DNA of 64,000 bases from Stenopsyche tienmushanensis (taxonomy: Eukaryota; Arthropoda; Insecta; Trichoptera; Stenopsychidae). Shown here piece after piece: positions 10,800 to 22,067 of this stretch. The translations under genes and the position numbers were made by a program. Where the stretch lies: contig WACJ01000403.1 in assembly GCA_008973525.1 (NCBI GenBank), forward strand, positions 992,001 through 1,056,000, written 5' to 3'. The notes beneath the pieces are model-generated. The model saw only the letters and a list, made by a program, of their open reading frames with translations, ran no database searches and had not been told where the DNA came from. The first letter of the stretch is position 1; the number at the start of each line of letters is the position of its first letter.

Positions 10800-11356
10800 A
10801 TAAATATGCATGTCTTGAATAAAACAGTGGATTTTCAAATTGTATAAATATTTTTATAGGAAGGAGACAGTTTATACAGATGCGCAAACAAGGACTACTA
10901 CCAACGATTCTTTCTCTGTACTTTATTTGCTCTTCAATTTCTTGATGGCATAATAAAATTATACATAATACATTATATTACTTCAGGGTTGTTGAAATGC
11001 TGATAATATAATCCAATTCAATCATATGGTTATACGTAAGTTAATATTTATTAATCATAGAATAGAAAGCAGCATATTTAAATTTCTTTACATCAAACTT
11101 TCAGGAAAGCACCTAGTATCGAATTCGCTTGAGTCCTCACTTGGTGTAGAAGTGAATCTAAGATGAACTTAAACATCGTGTGTCTTCTTCTTAGCCTTGC
11201 CGAGGAAAGGAGAGACTGGACCTTTTATAATTCAATAAAATCAACAATTTTCAGTAAAATCAACAAGGTCCTCTCTAGTATTTTTTTCAATATCTTCTAA
11301 GGAAAAGGCCTTAGTTCTGCAGTGGATTGTTTGTGGCTGCACTATGATGATTGGTC
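10800..11356. repeat. Upstream flank of inhibitor unit 1, duplicated at 15040-15960
   Basis: Blocks recur upstream of gene 2: TATTTTTATAGG, CAGTTTATACAGATG, GAATTCGCT, GGAGAGACTGGA and GTTCTGCA..TGTGGCTGCACTATGATGAT. The first few also occur upstream of gene 3 (26540-26780). This indicates tandem duplication of a unit larger than the coding exons. No other gene is seen. Confidence 0.65.
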
Positions 11357-12860
11357 TAACACATTGGTTCCCAACCTAGGGGTCGCCAACTTATACAGTC
11401 AACTAAAAAAAATATTCACCAAAATGCAATTTTTATTTTAATAAGAAAAAAAGTATTCAGAAGAATATCTGAAATTCGACTTTACTAACTCGATTAGCAA
11501 TGAAATAGAGAAGTCATAATGCGTATTGTGCAAATTTGTTCTCAGTCATGAATCTATGAAACCTTCAAAACCCAAACGTTACTTAGAGGCGAAGCATTCA
11601 GAACACACTATAAAGAATTTGGAGCTCTTTCGTTGGCATGAAACTAGTTGCAAACATCAGAGACTTAATCGAAAAGGATGTTTTCAGCAATGGTTCACAG
11701 CATCAGTGCATGGATCATATGAAGTGGCATTGAAAATTGCTAAGCAAAAAGAAAACCTAGACATTAAAGAGTAGCTTTTGATTAAATCGAAGTTTCATCA
11801 TTGTCTTCTTTTCAACTTGATGAATCAACAAACGTAAGTTCGGGTGCTCAGTTGCTTGTCTTCGTGAAATATATTCATTCCGATGACATAAAAGAAGAGT
11901 TCCAATTTGTAGTGAACTTGAAACTACTACAAAAAGTGAACATATCACAGAGAAGATAAATACCATTTTTGAGACTGGAAGATTAAAATGGAAAAAACGT
12001 GTGTGGGGTTTGTACGGATGGTGCACCATCTATGCTTGGGTCAAAATCAGGCTTTCAGAAGAAAGTAAAAGAAGTAGCTCTCCAAGCAAACTGCATAATT
12101 CACCGGTATGCCCTTTTCAGTAAGACTTTTCTAGCTCTTCTGCAAGATATATTTCATTCGTTGATAAAAATCGTAAATTACATCAAATCTTGAGCTCTTA
12201 ACATCCGCCTGTTTAAAGAGCTGTGCAAAGACATGGATTCTAATCACGATGTTATTCTTTTCTACAGTGCAGTTCGTTGCTTGTCGAAAGGAAGGGTTGT
12301 GAATCGTGTCTGAATTGAAAGATGAAATCGTGTTGTTCCTGGATGTGTAAGATTTTAGTAAACGTTTATCGACAAAGCTTGGCTGAAAAGATTAGCATAT
12401 CTAGCAGATATTTTAGAACAGCAAAATAGGCTTAGCCTGGAACTTCAGGGAAAGGAAACGAATATTGTCGCATGTCACGATAATCTCAGGGCATTTTTGT
12501 CCAAGCTACAAAACTGACGAAGAAAAATAAATCTTGGAAACATTGCAATGTTTGAGAAACTCTGCAGTGTGTTAAGATGAATCTGAAGGCGATATGAATT
12601 AAAAATTTAAGGAGGAGATTTCTGGATATCTCGAATCCCTTGAAAATGAACTTCAGCGTTACTTCCCTAAGCTGAAAGAAAAAGAAACTACATTGACACG
12701 AAATCAATGAATTACATTGGTGACTTCTTGGATTTGCTGAATGATTCCTCGGCACGTAACATGCTTAATGAAAAATTGTGACGATGCTTGCCTTTCGAGT
12801 TTTAGTTCCATTTGTGTCCACATATTTCTGGGAGATAATAGATAGCAATTAACTGGATTG
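11357..12860 (+). mobile_element. hAT transposase relic (ZBED5/Buster-like)
   Basis: It starts with hAT-like end sequence (TTGGTTCCCAACCTAGGGGTCG). Translation, broken by stops and frameshifts, gives SEHTIKNLELFRWHETSCKH near 11600, STNVSSGAQLLVFVKYIHSD near 11825, NVCGVCTDGAPSMLGSKSGF near 11995 and CIIHRYALFSKT near 12090. Further ZBED5-like traces (LNIRLFKELCKDMD, LSLELQGKETNIV) run to about 12690. The CTDGAPxMxGxxSGF and C..HR.AL motifs belong to the hAT RNase H-like catalytic core. Clearly dead. Confidence 0.8.
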
Positions 12861-13690
12861 GGGAATCATTAATATGAGATCCCATTTCCTGCGCTGCTGT
12901 ATGGTCTGTTTCGGTTTACCCCGGACCAACCACACAGGAAGTGTCTTCCACTGATCTTTTAGACCCGCTAGAAACGTTACGCGCAGAGCGTCCAGGCGCT
13001 CACCCCTTTTGCTCTGCGCTCTCCAGAGAAGACGATGTTTCTACAGGAAAACCAGCTTCAGACTATTGCACCCGAGGATGCGGCGGAGGAGGAAGGACAA
13101 AGGTTAAAACTAAATTCATAGGAATACTACCGCGGGTTCACTGCCCCACGTTCTTCAGTTTGAAGGGGGTTGCAGCAGATGACGGACTGCAGGGGCTACC
13201 TCTTCCCCATATGGTACTCGTATCGGTTCGGTCATTTGTAGTGCCTAGCCACGGAGACGAGTCTCCGTTCGAACATCTTAAAACCGTTCTCCTCTGTATG
13301 CCTAGGCTATTGAGGATAGTGGTGAGCCTTTGACATATTCTCCACCAATTACTGTAATCGGCTGTTCCACACACCCCTTTATGCGACGAGGCTACTTTCG
13401 CTCACCTCTACTCCACATCATTACACCAGGGGTTCAGCCGTTGCCTACTGGCGTAGGTCTGGTGACGGAAAGATAGTGCGTGAAACATTGAGGAAAATGA
13501 ATTTGGACGTTGTTTCGCAGGGAGAAGGATAGCAAGAACGTACCCTGCTGATTTTCCCGGAGGCATTTCCAATGGGGGTATTATGCATTGAGGATACTCA
13601 AACTCTCTTCCACTTCAAATAATTGGGACAGTTCCTCGTGTGATTACACTTATTTTAATTTTAAATAAATATTATATTTGATATTAATCC
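12861..13690. other. GC-richer block of unknown origin
   Basis: About 12890-13600 is much richer in GC than its neighbours. Open frames exist on both strands (12941-13333 plus, 13138-13374 minus), but neither has a recognisable domain and they overlap each other. It is probably part of a transposable element (LINE 5' region or large hAT non-coding end). I could not place it. Confidence 0.35.
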
Positions 13691-13829
13691 AACTTACATT
13701 AAAAATAAAAATTGCATTATAGTGAATATTGTTTGATGTAAAAAGGAAGAGATGCGTTTTGTGTCTTGCTTTGAAAAAAAAGGTAGGAAACTAAATTCAT
13801 GCGCGAAAACTGTAAAATTCGACTTTGCG

Positions 13830-14146
13830 CAACGACTTACATCAAAGTATACCACACCCAAATAGATTGTTAATTTTATTGTGTATAATATATTTGAGAC
13901 AATAAAATTAAAACATTTCAAATTTAACAAACTTGCATATAACTTTTTAAATGTATTGGTTATTGTGTGGCAACCCTAGTGAAAATCAAGTGTTGTTTTT
14001 TATGCAAATTATATCCTTATTGATTGTGGTTCACAAATTATGTCAGTGAAAAAGATGTAGAGAAGTAAAAGTATGTTTTTTTCACATTGAAAATACGTGG
14101 CGATGGGAGGGGCCGTTTTATTAAGCCGCGGCGCCTAAGGGGTTAA
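13830..14146. mobile_element. piggyBac-like right end, relic 1
   Basis: It ends at TTAA (14143-14146), from which minus-strand CCCCTTAGGCGCCGCGG reads inward. The body (TTTGAGACAATAAAATTA, ACATTTCAAATTTAACA, GTGGCAACCCTAGTGAAAA, ATGCAAATTATATCC) matches 32320-32552, which follows a piggyBac transposase relic. The TTAA falls exactly where inhibitor unit 1 has the unoccupied sequence GGTTAAGCAATTTG (near 9911). Confidence 0.65.
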
Positions 14147-14272
14147 GCAATTTGTTTATTTTTATAACAAAAATTAAAAATCCTCTTTGAAGAAATATTA
14201 TATTATGAAAATTTTACAGTATTAGGTTTCAACATGACTTATTTAATTTGTTACAAAATGTAATGCAAGCAT

Positions 14273-14952
14273 CTATGAAGACGGTTTTTTTTCGTTTTCT
14301 CTATTTCTGTATGGTTCTTGCCGGAACCAAAAACAGTATTCATATGGAACACAAGTAGGGTCATCATTAGATACTTTGACAAAATGATCAATACATTGGC
14401 AGGCGTACCATGCATGAGCCATATAGCAAAATTGTCGTTCTGGATTATCACAAGTACCACCAGGGCAGAGATTTGCGTCTTTGGTCATCCTCTCGAATGG
14501 ATCATCACAACCTTAAAAAATATCAGATGTGCTATATACATATAAACATTATTAATTTATTGTTATCGTACATTTTCAATTTATATAATACTTACAATCG
14601 AATATGGAAACACAATCATCCCCTTTTCGATAGAAACCTTTTGCGCATCTACAGCATAAGCCATCTGTTTTGCTATCGGGACAATTCCATGATGTTTCTC
14701 TAAAAAAAACTCTTTCACACTTCGGTTCTGGACAATCAACGGGGCAAGGTCCAAATACTTCATTTTTTCTACATATTAGAGCTTCTAAAAATTAAAAACT
14801 ATATATTAAGATCGAAAAGATAAATTAAACAAGGACCATTGCTTTATTGATGTAAAAAATGTTTACATACTTTTAGATGCAGCAGGCTCTTCAGCAGATG
14901 CTAAGGGGCTTAAGAATAATAAAAACCACAGAATCATTCTAATCTTAGCCAT
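14273..14952 (-). CDS. Secreted two-domain TIL-type protease inhibitor 2
   Basis: Exons 14871-14952, 14596-14784 and 14511 down to the stop at 14273 join to 169 codons. Splice sites and phases are the same as in gene 1, and intron sequence is nearly identical. The signal peptide is the same as gene 1, and the ten Cys of domain 1 and eight of domain 2 are kept. Domain 1 differs mainly at the WKETSWVCPE region (FRETSWNCPD here). Domain 2 is nearly identical outside the stretch before WYACQC, where CDNPERQFCYMAHAW replaces CDNPKRSVGCRIAVPW, one residue shorter. In TIL inhibitors the protease-binding loop lies in the middle of the domain, so the two proteins probably differ in target preference. 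That is inference. Confidence 0.88.
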
Positions 14953-15000
14953 TCTAGTAATGGATCGCTTATATGACTGATTATATAGCCTTTGTTCTTA

Positions 15001-15032
15001 CTTTTATACGCAGTCCTGCTACTATTTATACC
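15001..15032 (-). promoter_or_regulatory. Conserved TATA promoter of inhibitor gene 2
   Basis: Minus-strand TATAAATA at 15023-15030 and TATAAAAG at 15001-15008 have the same spacing to the start codon as in gene 1. Confidence 0.6.
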
Positions 15033-16090
15033 ATGAATAAATATGCATGTCTTGAATAAACCAGTGTATTTTCAAATTGTATAAATATTTTTATAGGGAG
15101 GAAACAGTTTATACAGATGCTCAAATAGAGACAACTACCAACAATTCTTCTTCTTTACTTTATTTGCTCTTCTATTTTTTGATGGCATATTAAAATGAGA
15201 CATAATAAATTATATTATATCAGAGTGGTTGAAATGATGATAATATAATCCAATTCAATCATATGGTTATATGTATGTTTATATTTGTTGTGACTTGCTT
15301 GTCACTCTCTCTTACATAGTCGACTTTACTCAACAATATGCAGCATGATGAACCTTACCGGTTTGGAGCCAAGAAGCATTAGGAATAGAACAAGGACAAT
15401 AAGAACACCAAATAGATGGTCTTGAGGAGAGGCATTCACTTTGCAACGTTAACAGCATTGTCTTCCGTTGCTTTCTATATCATTTTGAAATCGGCGAACT
15501 GAGAGGGTCAACCTGAAATAGGAAAGCACTCAGTCTCGAATTCGCTCGGGTAAGTTGCACATGAACAGGGAAATAAGCGTCAAGTATGTCTTCACCTTAG
15601 CCCGGCAACGCCCTAGCGAGAAAAGGAGGGACTGGACTCATTGCATTCCAGAAAATCCTTTCCAGTAGAATCAAAAAGGTCGTCTAGAGTAGCTTTCCAC
15701 TGTCCACCGAAGAAAACTACTCAGTATTTATAAAGCTCCCACACACCCTATCGAGACTCGAGAATGCGTTATTTCAGGATACCCGCTGGGTGAGCGTTCG
15801 AAATGAAACTTGGTGGTAATGCTATCTTCAACATCGAGCAAATGAGGAGGTGAATGTATGATACAGACGTGATGGACGTAAACCTCTTCCTGTGAATGAA
15901 TATTGAAAAAACCCATAGTTCTGCATTGGAATGCTTGTGGCTGCACTATGATGATGATGATACTCATTTATACTCTCGATTATCCGGGGCACTGCCGGGG
16001 TTTGGTTTTGATTATAATATCATATTTACAATACAAATTATTCCATTATTTTAATACTCATTATTTATTTAAAAAAAAAACCGCTCATAA
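15033..16090. repeat. Upstream flank of inhibitor unit 2
   Basis: The part up to about 15960 aligns in blocks with 10800-11350 upstream of gene 1, with extra sequence between the blocks. A 79-codon minus ORF at 15728-15967 falls here but has no recognised domain. Near 15970-16000 is TATACTCTCGATTATCCGGG, which resembles the end of a Tigger/pogo element. A similar end (AATCGAGAGTACACTG) is at about 24927. Confidence 0.5.
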
Positions 16091-16108
16091 TTAACCTATA
16101 TGTTAGGA

Positions 16109-17875
16109 CAGGGGTCGGCAACCTGCGGCTCGCGAGCCACATGCGGCTCTTTGGATGTGAAGCTGCGGCTCTTTAGTTCCATACGCAAATAACGAAATTT
16201 TCTACTTGAATAACCATGCAAAACCATCGCTCCCATTGAATTTGTTTGCCCAATTATTTGTTATTGAAGTACAAGTTAGTGTTGTAAGTAAATTTTTAAT
16301 TGTTTTAATTTTTTACTTAAATAATAAGTGATTATATTTTTTTCTTTTTTTCCGTGGGAGGGGAATCTTCGCAAGATACCCATTCTGGGTAGTGTGAGAT
16401 TAACGATTAACTCGTTCCTGCCCACTAAACCCCTCCCTTGTCCTTCTCTGCCCCCTGGTATTGTTTTACACATTGCTTCAGGAGGTCAGGTAGTCTGGCC
16501 TTAGATTGGCCCTATTCTAGTGTTGGAGAGGCGCTCTGCGTCTCTCTCTCTCACTGCCCTCTTTGGCGCTCAGAATCTCTTCTACGTAGTTGCGCCAAAG
16601 GTTTCAGTTCTTCTTGCTTCCTATCATGCTGTGGACCCCGAGTGCTTGTTTCAGTAGTTTTCTCTGGAGTGCCCAAGCCTCACAGCCAATGATGGTGTGC
16701 TCTACGTTGTCGACCTCCACTTGGCAGTGGTGGCACGTTGCGGATGGTTCTTTGTCAATCCGCTTCAGGTACGCACCGAAGCATCCGTGCCCAGTGAGCA
16801 CCTGAGTCAAGCGGTAGGTTGTTTCACCGTGTCCCCCGGCCCTCCACCGACGTATGACCGGGATAAGTCGATGGGTCCATCTTCTCTTGCTGAACTGATC
16901 CCATCACTGTTGCCAGGCTTCCCTCAGTTTCTAGTTATGTTTGTTGCAATTTTTAGGATATTCGTAGTCCAAGGTCCTCTTCTTTGCTTGGAGGTCCAGC
17001 GGGGGCATTCCAGCAATCACAAGCACAGCGACACTGTCTCGGAGCTGCAGTGACTCGGAGCGCTCCTTGTCGCTGGACCCTAGCGAGCTTCTTTCTATTG
17101 GTGTCGTGTCTGAGCGTCTCGTGCCATATCGGGGTTCCGTACAAAAGGATCGAGTGTATTACTTCGTTTATGGTACGTCTTCTGCACGGCTTTGGCCTTC
17201 CAATGTTGGGCATGAGCCTTCTAAACTTTTGCACCTTCTCTGATGTTTCTTCCATGTGTTTGCGAAAGGTCAACTTGTTATCCATGAGGATCCCGAGGTA
17301 TCTCAGCGTTTTGCTGTATTCCACCTCGTGTCCTCCAATAACAAGCTGCTCGACCCTCGGTCTTCTCCGTCTGCTGCATATCATTGCCTCCGTTTTCTCG
17401 GCCGCCAGCTGCAGGCGATTATCCCGCATCCACGCTCGAATTCTGGCGAGGGCTTTGTTGCCCGTCGCCTCCACTTCCTATGGATATTGAGCCGTCACCA
17501 GTAGCGCGACGTCGTCCGCGAAGGCAATGAGTTCTGCTCCTGCAGGTAGTGCCATGTTTAGAACACTGTTGTAGAGTACGTCCCAGAGGGTTGGTCCCAG
17601 AACGGACCCCTGCGGGACGCCCATCTCCAGTCTTCTCGTCAGGTCCAGTTTATTGTGATGGACTTATTGGTCTTTGAAATAATCGCTTATGAGGTCGAGT
17701 GCATACTGTGGAATTTCATTTTTTTCCTCCAGGGCTCCAACGATTAGCTCCCAGTTTGCGCTATTGAAAGTGTTTTTTTTGTTGGCAAGAATTTTTTTTT
17801 GTGACTCTTTAAACACTTTGAAATTTGTAAATTATAATTTTTGGCTCTTCCGACTTAAAAGGTTGCCGACCCCTG
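16109..17875. mobile_element. hAT element 1 with 8-bp target duplication
   Basis: Perfect terminal inverted repeats CAGGGGTCGGCAACCT at both ends, flanked by a perfect 8-bp direct repeat TGTTAGGA (16101-16108 and 17876-17883). Subterminal CTGCGGCTC motifs are typical of one group of hAT elements. No hAT transposase is present. Most of the interior is an inserted LINE fragment, so the original was a short non-autonomous hAT. Confidence 0.92.
16350..17780 (-). mobile_element. R1-like LINE, 5'-truncated
   Basis: Minus-strand translation gives the second half of a reverse transcriptase with a few stops: FNSANWELIVGALEE, EMGVPQGSVLGPTLWDVLYN, AELIAFADDVALLVTAQYP (FADD box), RLQLAAEKTEAM, LRYLGILMDNKLTF, then ARVQRQGALRVTAA and a C-terminal Cys/His segment (ATCHHCQVEVDNVEHTI). 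This order fits the R1/Jockey superfamily, best R1-like. The copy is 5'-truncated at about 17780 and inserted in the hAT element. It is broken by a stop after AQYP and frameshifts. Confidence 0.85.
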
Positions 17876-18469
17876 TGTTAGGATGATCGCATATTTGCGA
17901 GCGAATTCCATTGATTCAGGAAGAGCACACTTATACGCTGAGCTCGAAGAGAGACAGAGATGGATAAAATGCAGCGCAGTTTGGTAACTGTGCATGGTAG
18001 AAAGAGATTGTATAGATCGTTAACCCAAATTTATCGACAAATATTAATGTACGAATGATATAATTAATCGATTTAAGGTGTATTGTTTATGTTTACTTGA
18101 AGAAATGACCGAATATTTTGTGCTATCGACATTGTTCATTTATTTAACTTGTCCGTGGCTGCTTCCGCCAGATATGCGCATCTGCGAAGTCTCGTTAGAA
18201 ACAACATCGATTCATGTTGGGCGACGAGAGTGTTAACCGTTTGCCGTACGATCCCGGCGTATCCCGTCTTAGCCGGAGCACATCTGTGACGGCATCTGCA
18301 GATAAAACTTGCTCGGCTAAACCTCTCGCGCCGGATTAGTCTATTGCAGGCATGGCCAACCCGCGGCCCGCGGGCCGCATGCGGCCCGCCTGGAATATTT
18401 TTTCGGCCCGCGAGAATCATCACACTTTTAGAAAATATATCTATTTTATACTGGCCAAAATAATCACAA

Positions 18470-18691
18470 TTGAAAAGTAATTCCGCTCATCACTTTCCAT
18501 TGTTGAAAGAATTTAAGAAATCAAAATGTAACAATTACATTAAATATGCAAAAGAAATAAGAAAACTTACAGCTGATTTTGAAAGCCGATTCAGTAATTT
18601 ACAGTTAGACAAGCACAATAAAATTTTTGAAATATGTTTATCTCCTTTTCAAGTTGAATTTGAATCGATTCCAGAATATCTCCAAATATAA
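18470..18691 (+). pseudogene. hAT transposase fragment (first copy)
   Basis: A 73-codon remnant of a GTF2IRD2/EPM2AIP1-like hAT transposase, with EIRKLTADFESRFSN and LSPFQVEFESIPEY recognisable. The core catalytic and dimerisation regions are absent. An identical copy is at 20362-20583. Confidence 0.75.
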
Positions 18692-18920
18692 ATGCTTAAC
18701 CACCACCTAAAAATAAACTCAAATATCCTAACTGAGATCGATTTCCAAAAGCTAAGTGAAAGAGTGGAGAAACAAATATCGCACTAGTAAAATATTTTTT
18801 AATAATTTTATTTATATTTATGTATTTCTTATATTTAATTTTTAGATTTACATATTTCTTTACAATGTAAATTGAGTATAAATATTATTATATTATCTAT
18901 GTTTACATTTAAAAATAATA

Positions 18921-20175
18921 TTAGGAGGACCGGAAAGAAATCAAAATTTTTAGGTATCTGATTTTAGGGTCAGTTTGTGTCAAGACACCGTAGAGTAAAT
19001 ACTTATGTTTTGATGCTAGTAGATCGTGGGGGTCGTGAATTTGCTATTTTTATTTATATTATTTGTTACCGTTGTTTATTAAGAATATCAGGGCCAATAA
19101 TCGACGAAGAACATTTACGGCATTGTATTTTGTTCTTTTTTAACCGGGAAATGAAGGAGAAAGAAGTAACAAAAACAATTACAGATACATGTGGAAAAGT
19201 GTTAAAACTTAATAAATGTCATAGATGAAAAAAAAAAATATAACGATAGAGATTTCAGGGTTGCCCCTAAAATAGAATGGTCTTTAAAATTGGATGATGA
19301 CGTATTGACGTCATTAGTGGAATCAGATCCTCGTCAAACCATTTCGGAATTATCGATTAAACTTGGCTGTCCATGGTCAATAGTACAGGAACATCTTCAT
19401 CGCATTGGTAAAATTCAAAAACAAGGAATTTGGGTTCCGCACACATTGATGCCAACTGCGTTAGAGCAACGAAGAACGATCTGTGCATCTCTTTTATCCA
19501 GCTAAGAAACAGACATCTTTTGGCGAAGAAAAATAACTTGCGACGAGAAGTGGGTTCTATGAAATAATTCTACCCGAAAAAATAATGGCTCTCCCCAGGT
19601 CAGTCAGCTGTTCCAATAGCAAAACCATATTTGACCTTAAAAAGTTCTTCTGTGTGTGTGGTGGGATATCGACGGTGTACTCTACTTTGAACTATTAAAA
19701 CCTAGTGAGACAATTACTGTAACGTTGTTTTGCCAACAATTTAAGAAAATGAAAAATGAACTGCGAAAAAAACGTTCACTGTTAGTTAATAACAAACTGA
19801 GAATACTGCAACAGGATAATGCCCGACCACATTCCGCAAAAATCATCCAAGAAATAATAATGCAACTTGGACTTGAACTTTTACCTCACCCCGACTATTC
19901 TCCTGATATCTCTCCTGCTCTCTCTGATTATCACCTTTTTAAATCATTGGAGCACTCCCTTCAAAATAAAAATTTCATCACTTTCGACGATATGAAAATC
20001 CATATTCAAAAGTTTTTCGATGAAAAACAAATTTTTTAACAAAAATGGCATCGAAAAACTACCCAATAGGTGAAAGGTTATAAAAAATGATGGAAGCTAT
20101 TTTTTTGAATTTTTTTTTTTTAAATAAAAGTTTTCTTTAAGGAATATTTTTTTGGATTTTTTTCGGTTCTCCTTA
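18921..20175 (+). mobile_element. Mariner element (first of two identical copies)
   Basis: 1255 bp, flanked by TA. The imperfect inverted repeats are TTAGGAGGACCGGAAAGAAA at the left and, from the right end inward, TAAGGAGAACCGAAAAAAAT. It carries a mariner transposase broken by stops: 18977-19228 (N-terminal helix-turn-helix, EEHLRHCILFFFNREMKEKE), 19290-19505 and 19656-20039. Catalytic residues are still readable in TCDEKWVL, QQDNARPH and PALSDYHLF (D,D,D triad). Length is normal for mariner. Confidence 0.88.
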
Positions 20176-20361
20176 TAGTAAACACAATAATAATAACTCA
20201 TTATATTTTAATTTTTCACCCCAAAAAAATGTCTATAGCAGGCATGGCCAACCCGCGGCCCGCGGGCCGCATGCGGCCCGCCTGGAATATTTTTTCGGCC
20301 CGCGAGAATCATCACACTTTTAGAAAATATATCTATTTTATACTGGCCAAAATAATCACAA

Positions 20362-20583
20362 TTGAAAAGTAATTCCGCTCATCACTTTCCATTGTTGAAA
20401 GAATTTAAGAAATCAAAATGTAACAATTACATTAAATATGCAAAAGAAATAAGAAAACTTACAGCTGATTTTGAAAGCCGATTCAGTAATTTACAGTTAG
20501 ACAAGCACAATAAAATTTTTGAAATATGTTTATCTCCTTTTCAAGTTGAATTTGAATCGATTCCAGAATATCTCCAAATATAA
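20362..20583 (+). pseudogene. hAT transposase fragment (second copy)
   Basis: Identical to 18470-18691 through the 1892-bp tandem duplication. Confidence 0.75.
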
Positions 20584-20812
20584 ATGCTTAACCACCACCT
20601 AAAAATAAACTCAAATATCCTAACTGAGATCGATTTCCAAAAGCTAAGTGAAAGAGTGGAGAAACAAATATCGCACTAGTAAAATATTTTTTAATAATTT
20701 TATTTATATTTATGTATTTCTTATATTTAATTTTTAGATTTACATATTTCTTTACAATGTAAATTGAGTATAAATATTATTATATTATCTATGTTTACAT
20801 TTAAAAATAATA

Positions 20813-22067
20813 TTAGGAGGACCGGAAAGAAATCAAAATTTTTAGGTATCTGATTTTAGGGTCAGTTTGTGTCAAGACACCGTAGAGTAAATACTTATGT
20901 TTTGATGCTAGTAGATCGTGGGGGTCGTGAATTTGCTATTTTTATTTATATTATTTGTTACCGTTGTTTATTAAGAATATCAGGGCCAATAATCGACGAA
21001 GAACATTTACGGCATTGTATTTTGTTCTTTTTTAACCGGGAAATGAAGGAGAAAGAAGTAACAAAAACAATTACAGATACATGTGGAAAAGTGTTAAAAC
21101 TTAATAAATGTCATAGATGAAAAAAAAAAATATAACGATAGAGATTTCAGGGTTGCCCCTAAAATAGAATGGTCTTTAAAATTGGATGATGACGTATTGA
21201 CGTCATTAGTGGAATCAGATCCTCGTCAAACCATTTCGGAATTATCGATTAAACTTGGCTGTCCATGGTCAATAGTACAGGAACATCTTCATCGCATTGG
21301 TAAAATTCAAAAACAAGGAATTTGGGTTCCGCACACATTGATGCCAACTGCGTTAGAGCAACGAAGAACGATCTGTGCATCTCTTTTATCCAGCTAAGAA
21401 ACAGACATCTTTTGGCGAAGAAAAATAACTTGCGACGAGAAGTGGGTTCTATGAAATAATTCTACCCGAAAAAATAATGGCTCTCCCCAGGTCAGTCAGC
21501 TGTTCCAATAGCAAAACCATATTTGACCTTAAAAAGTTCTTCTGTGTGTGTGGTGGGATATCGACGGTGTACTCTACTTTGAACTATTAAAACCTAGTGA
21601 GACAATTACTGTAACGTTGTTTTGCCAACAATTTAAGAAAATGAAAAATGAACTGCGAAAAAAACGTTCACTGTTAGTTAATAACAAACTGAGAATACTG
21701 CAACAGGATAATGCCCGACCACATTCCGCAAAAATCATCCAAGAAATAATAATGCAACTTGGACTTGAACTTTTACCTCACCCCGACTATTCTCCTGATA
21801 TCTCTCCTGCTCTCTCTGATTATCACCTTTTTAAATCATTGGAGCACTCCCTTCAAAATAAAAATTTCATCACTTTCGACGATATGAAAATCCATATTCA
21901 AAAGTTTTTCGATGAAAAACAAATTTTTTAACAAAAATGGCATCGAAAAACTACCCAATAGGTGAAAGGTTATAAAAAATGATGGAAGCTATTTTTTTGA
22001 ATTTTTTTTTTTTAAATAAAAGTTTTCTTTAAGGAATATTTTTTTGGATTTTTTTCGGTTCTCCTTA
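20813..22067 (+). mobile_element. Mariner element (second identical copy)
   Basis: The duplicate of 18921-20175, 1892 bases downstream, with the same broken transposase frames (20869-21120, 21182-21397, 21548-21931). It arose by tandem duplication of the host segment, not by transposition, because flanking hAT DNA is duplicated with it. Confidence 0.88.

Noticed and set aside
15728..15967. 79-codon minus-strand frame near inhibitor gene 2
   Set aside because: No homology recognised. The aligned segment upstream of gene 1 does not keep the frame.
16438..17504. Plus-strand frames of 82-168 codons
   Set aside because: Antisense shadows of the R1-like LINE, whose minus-strand translation carries clear reverse-transcriptase motifs.
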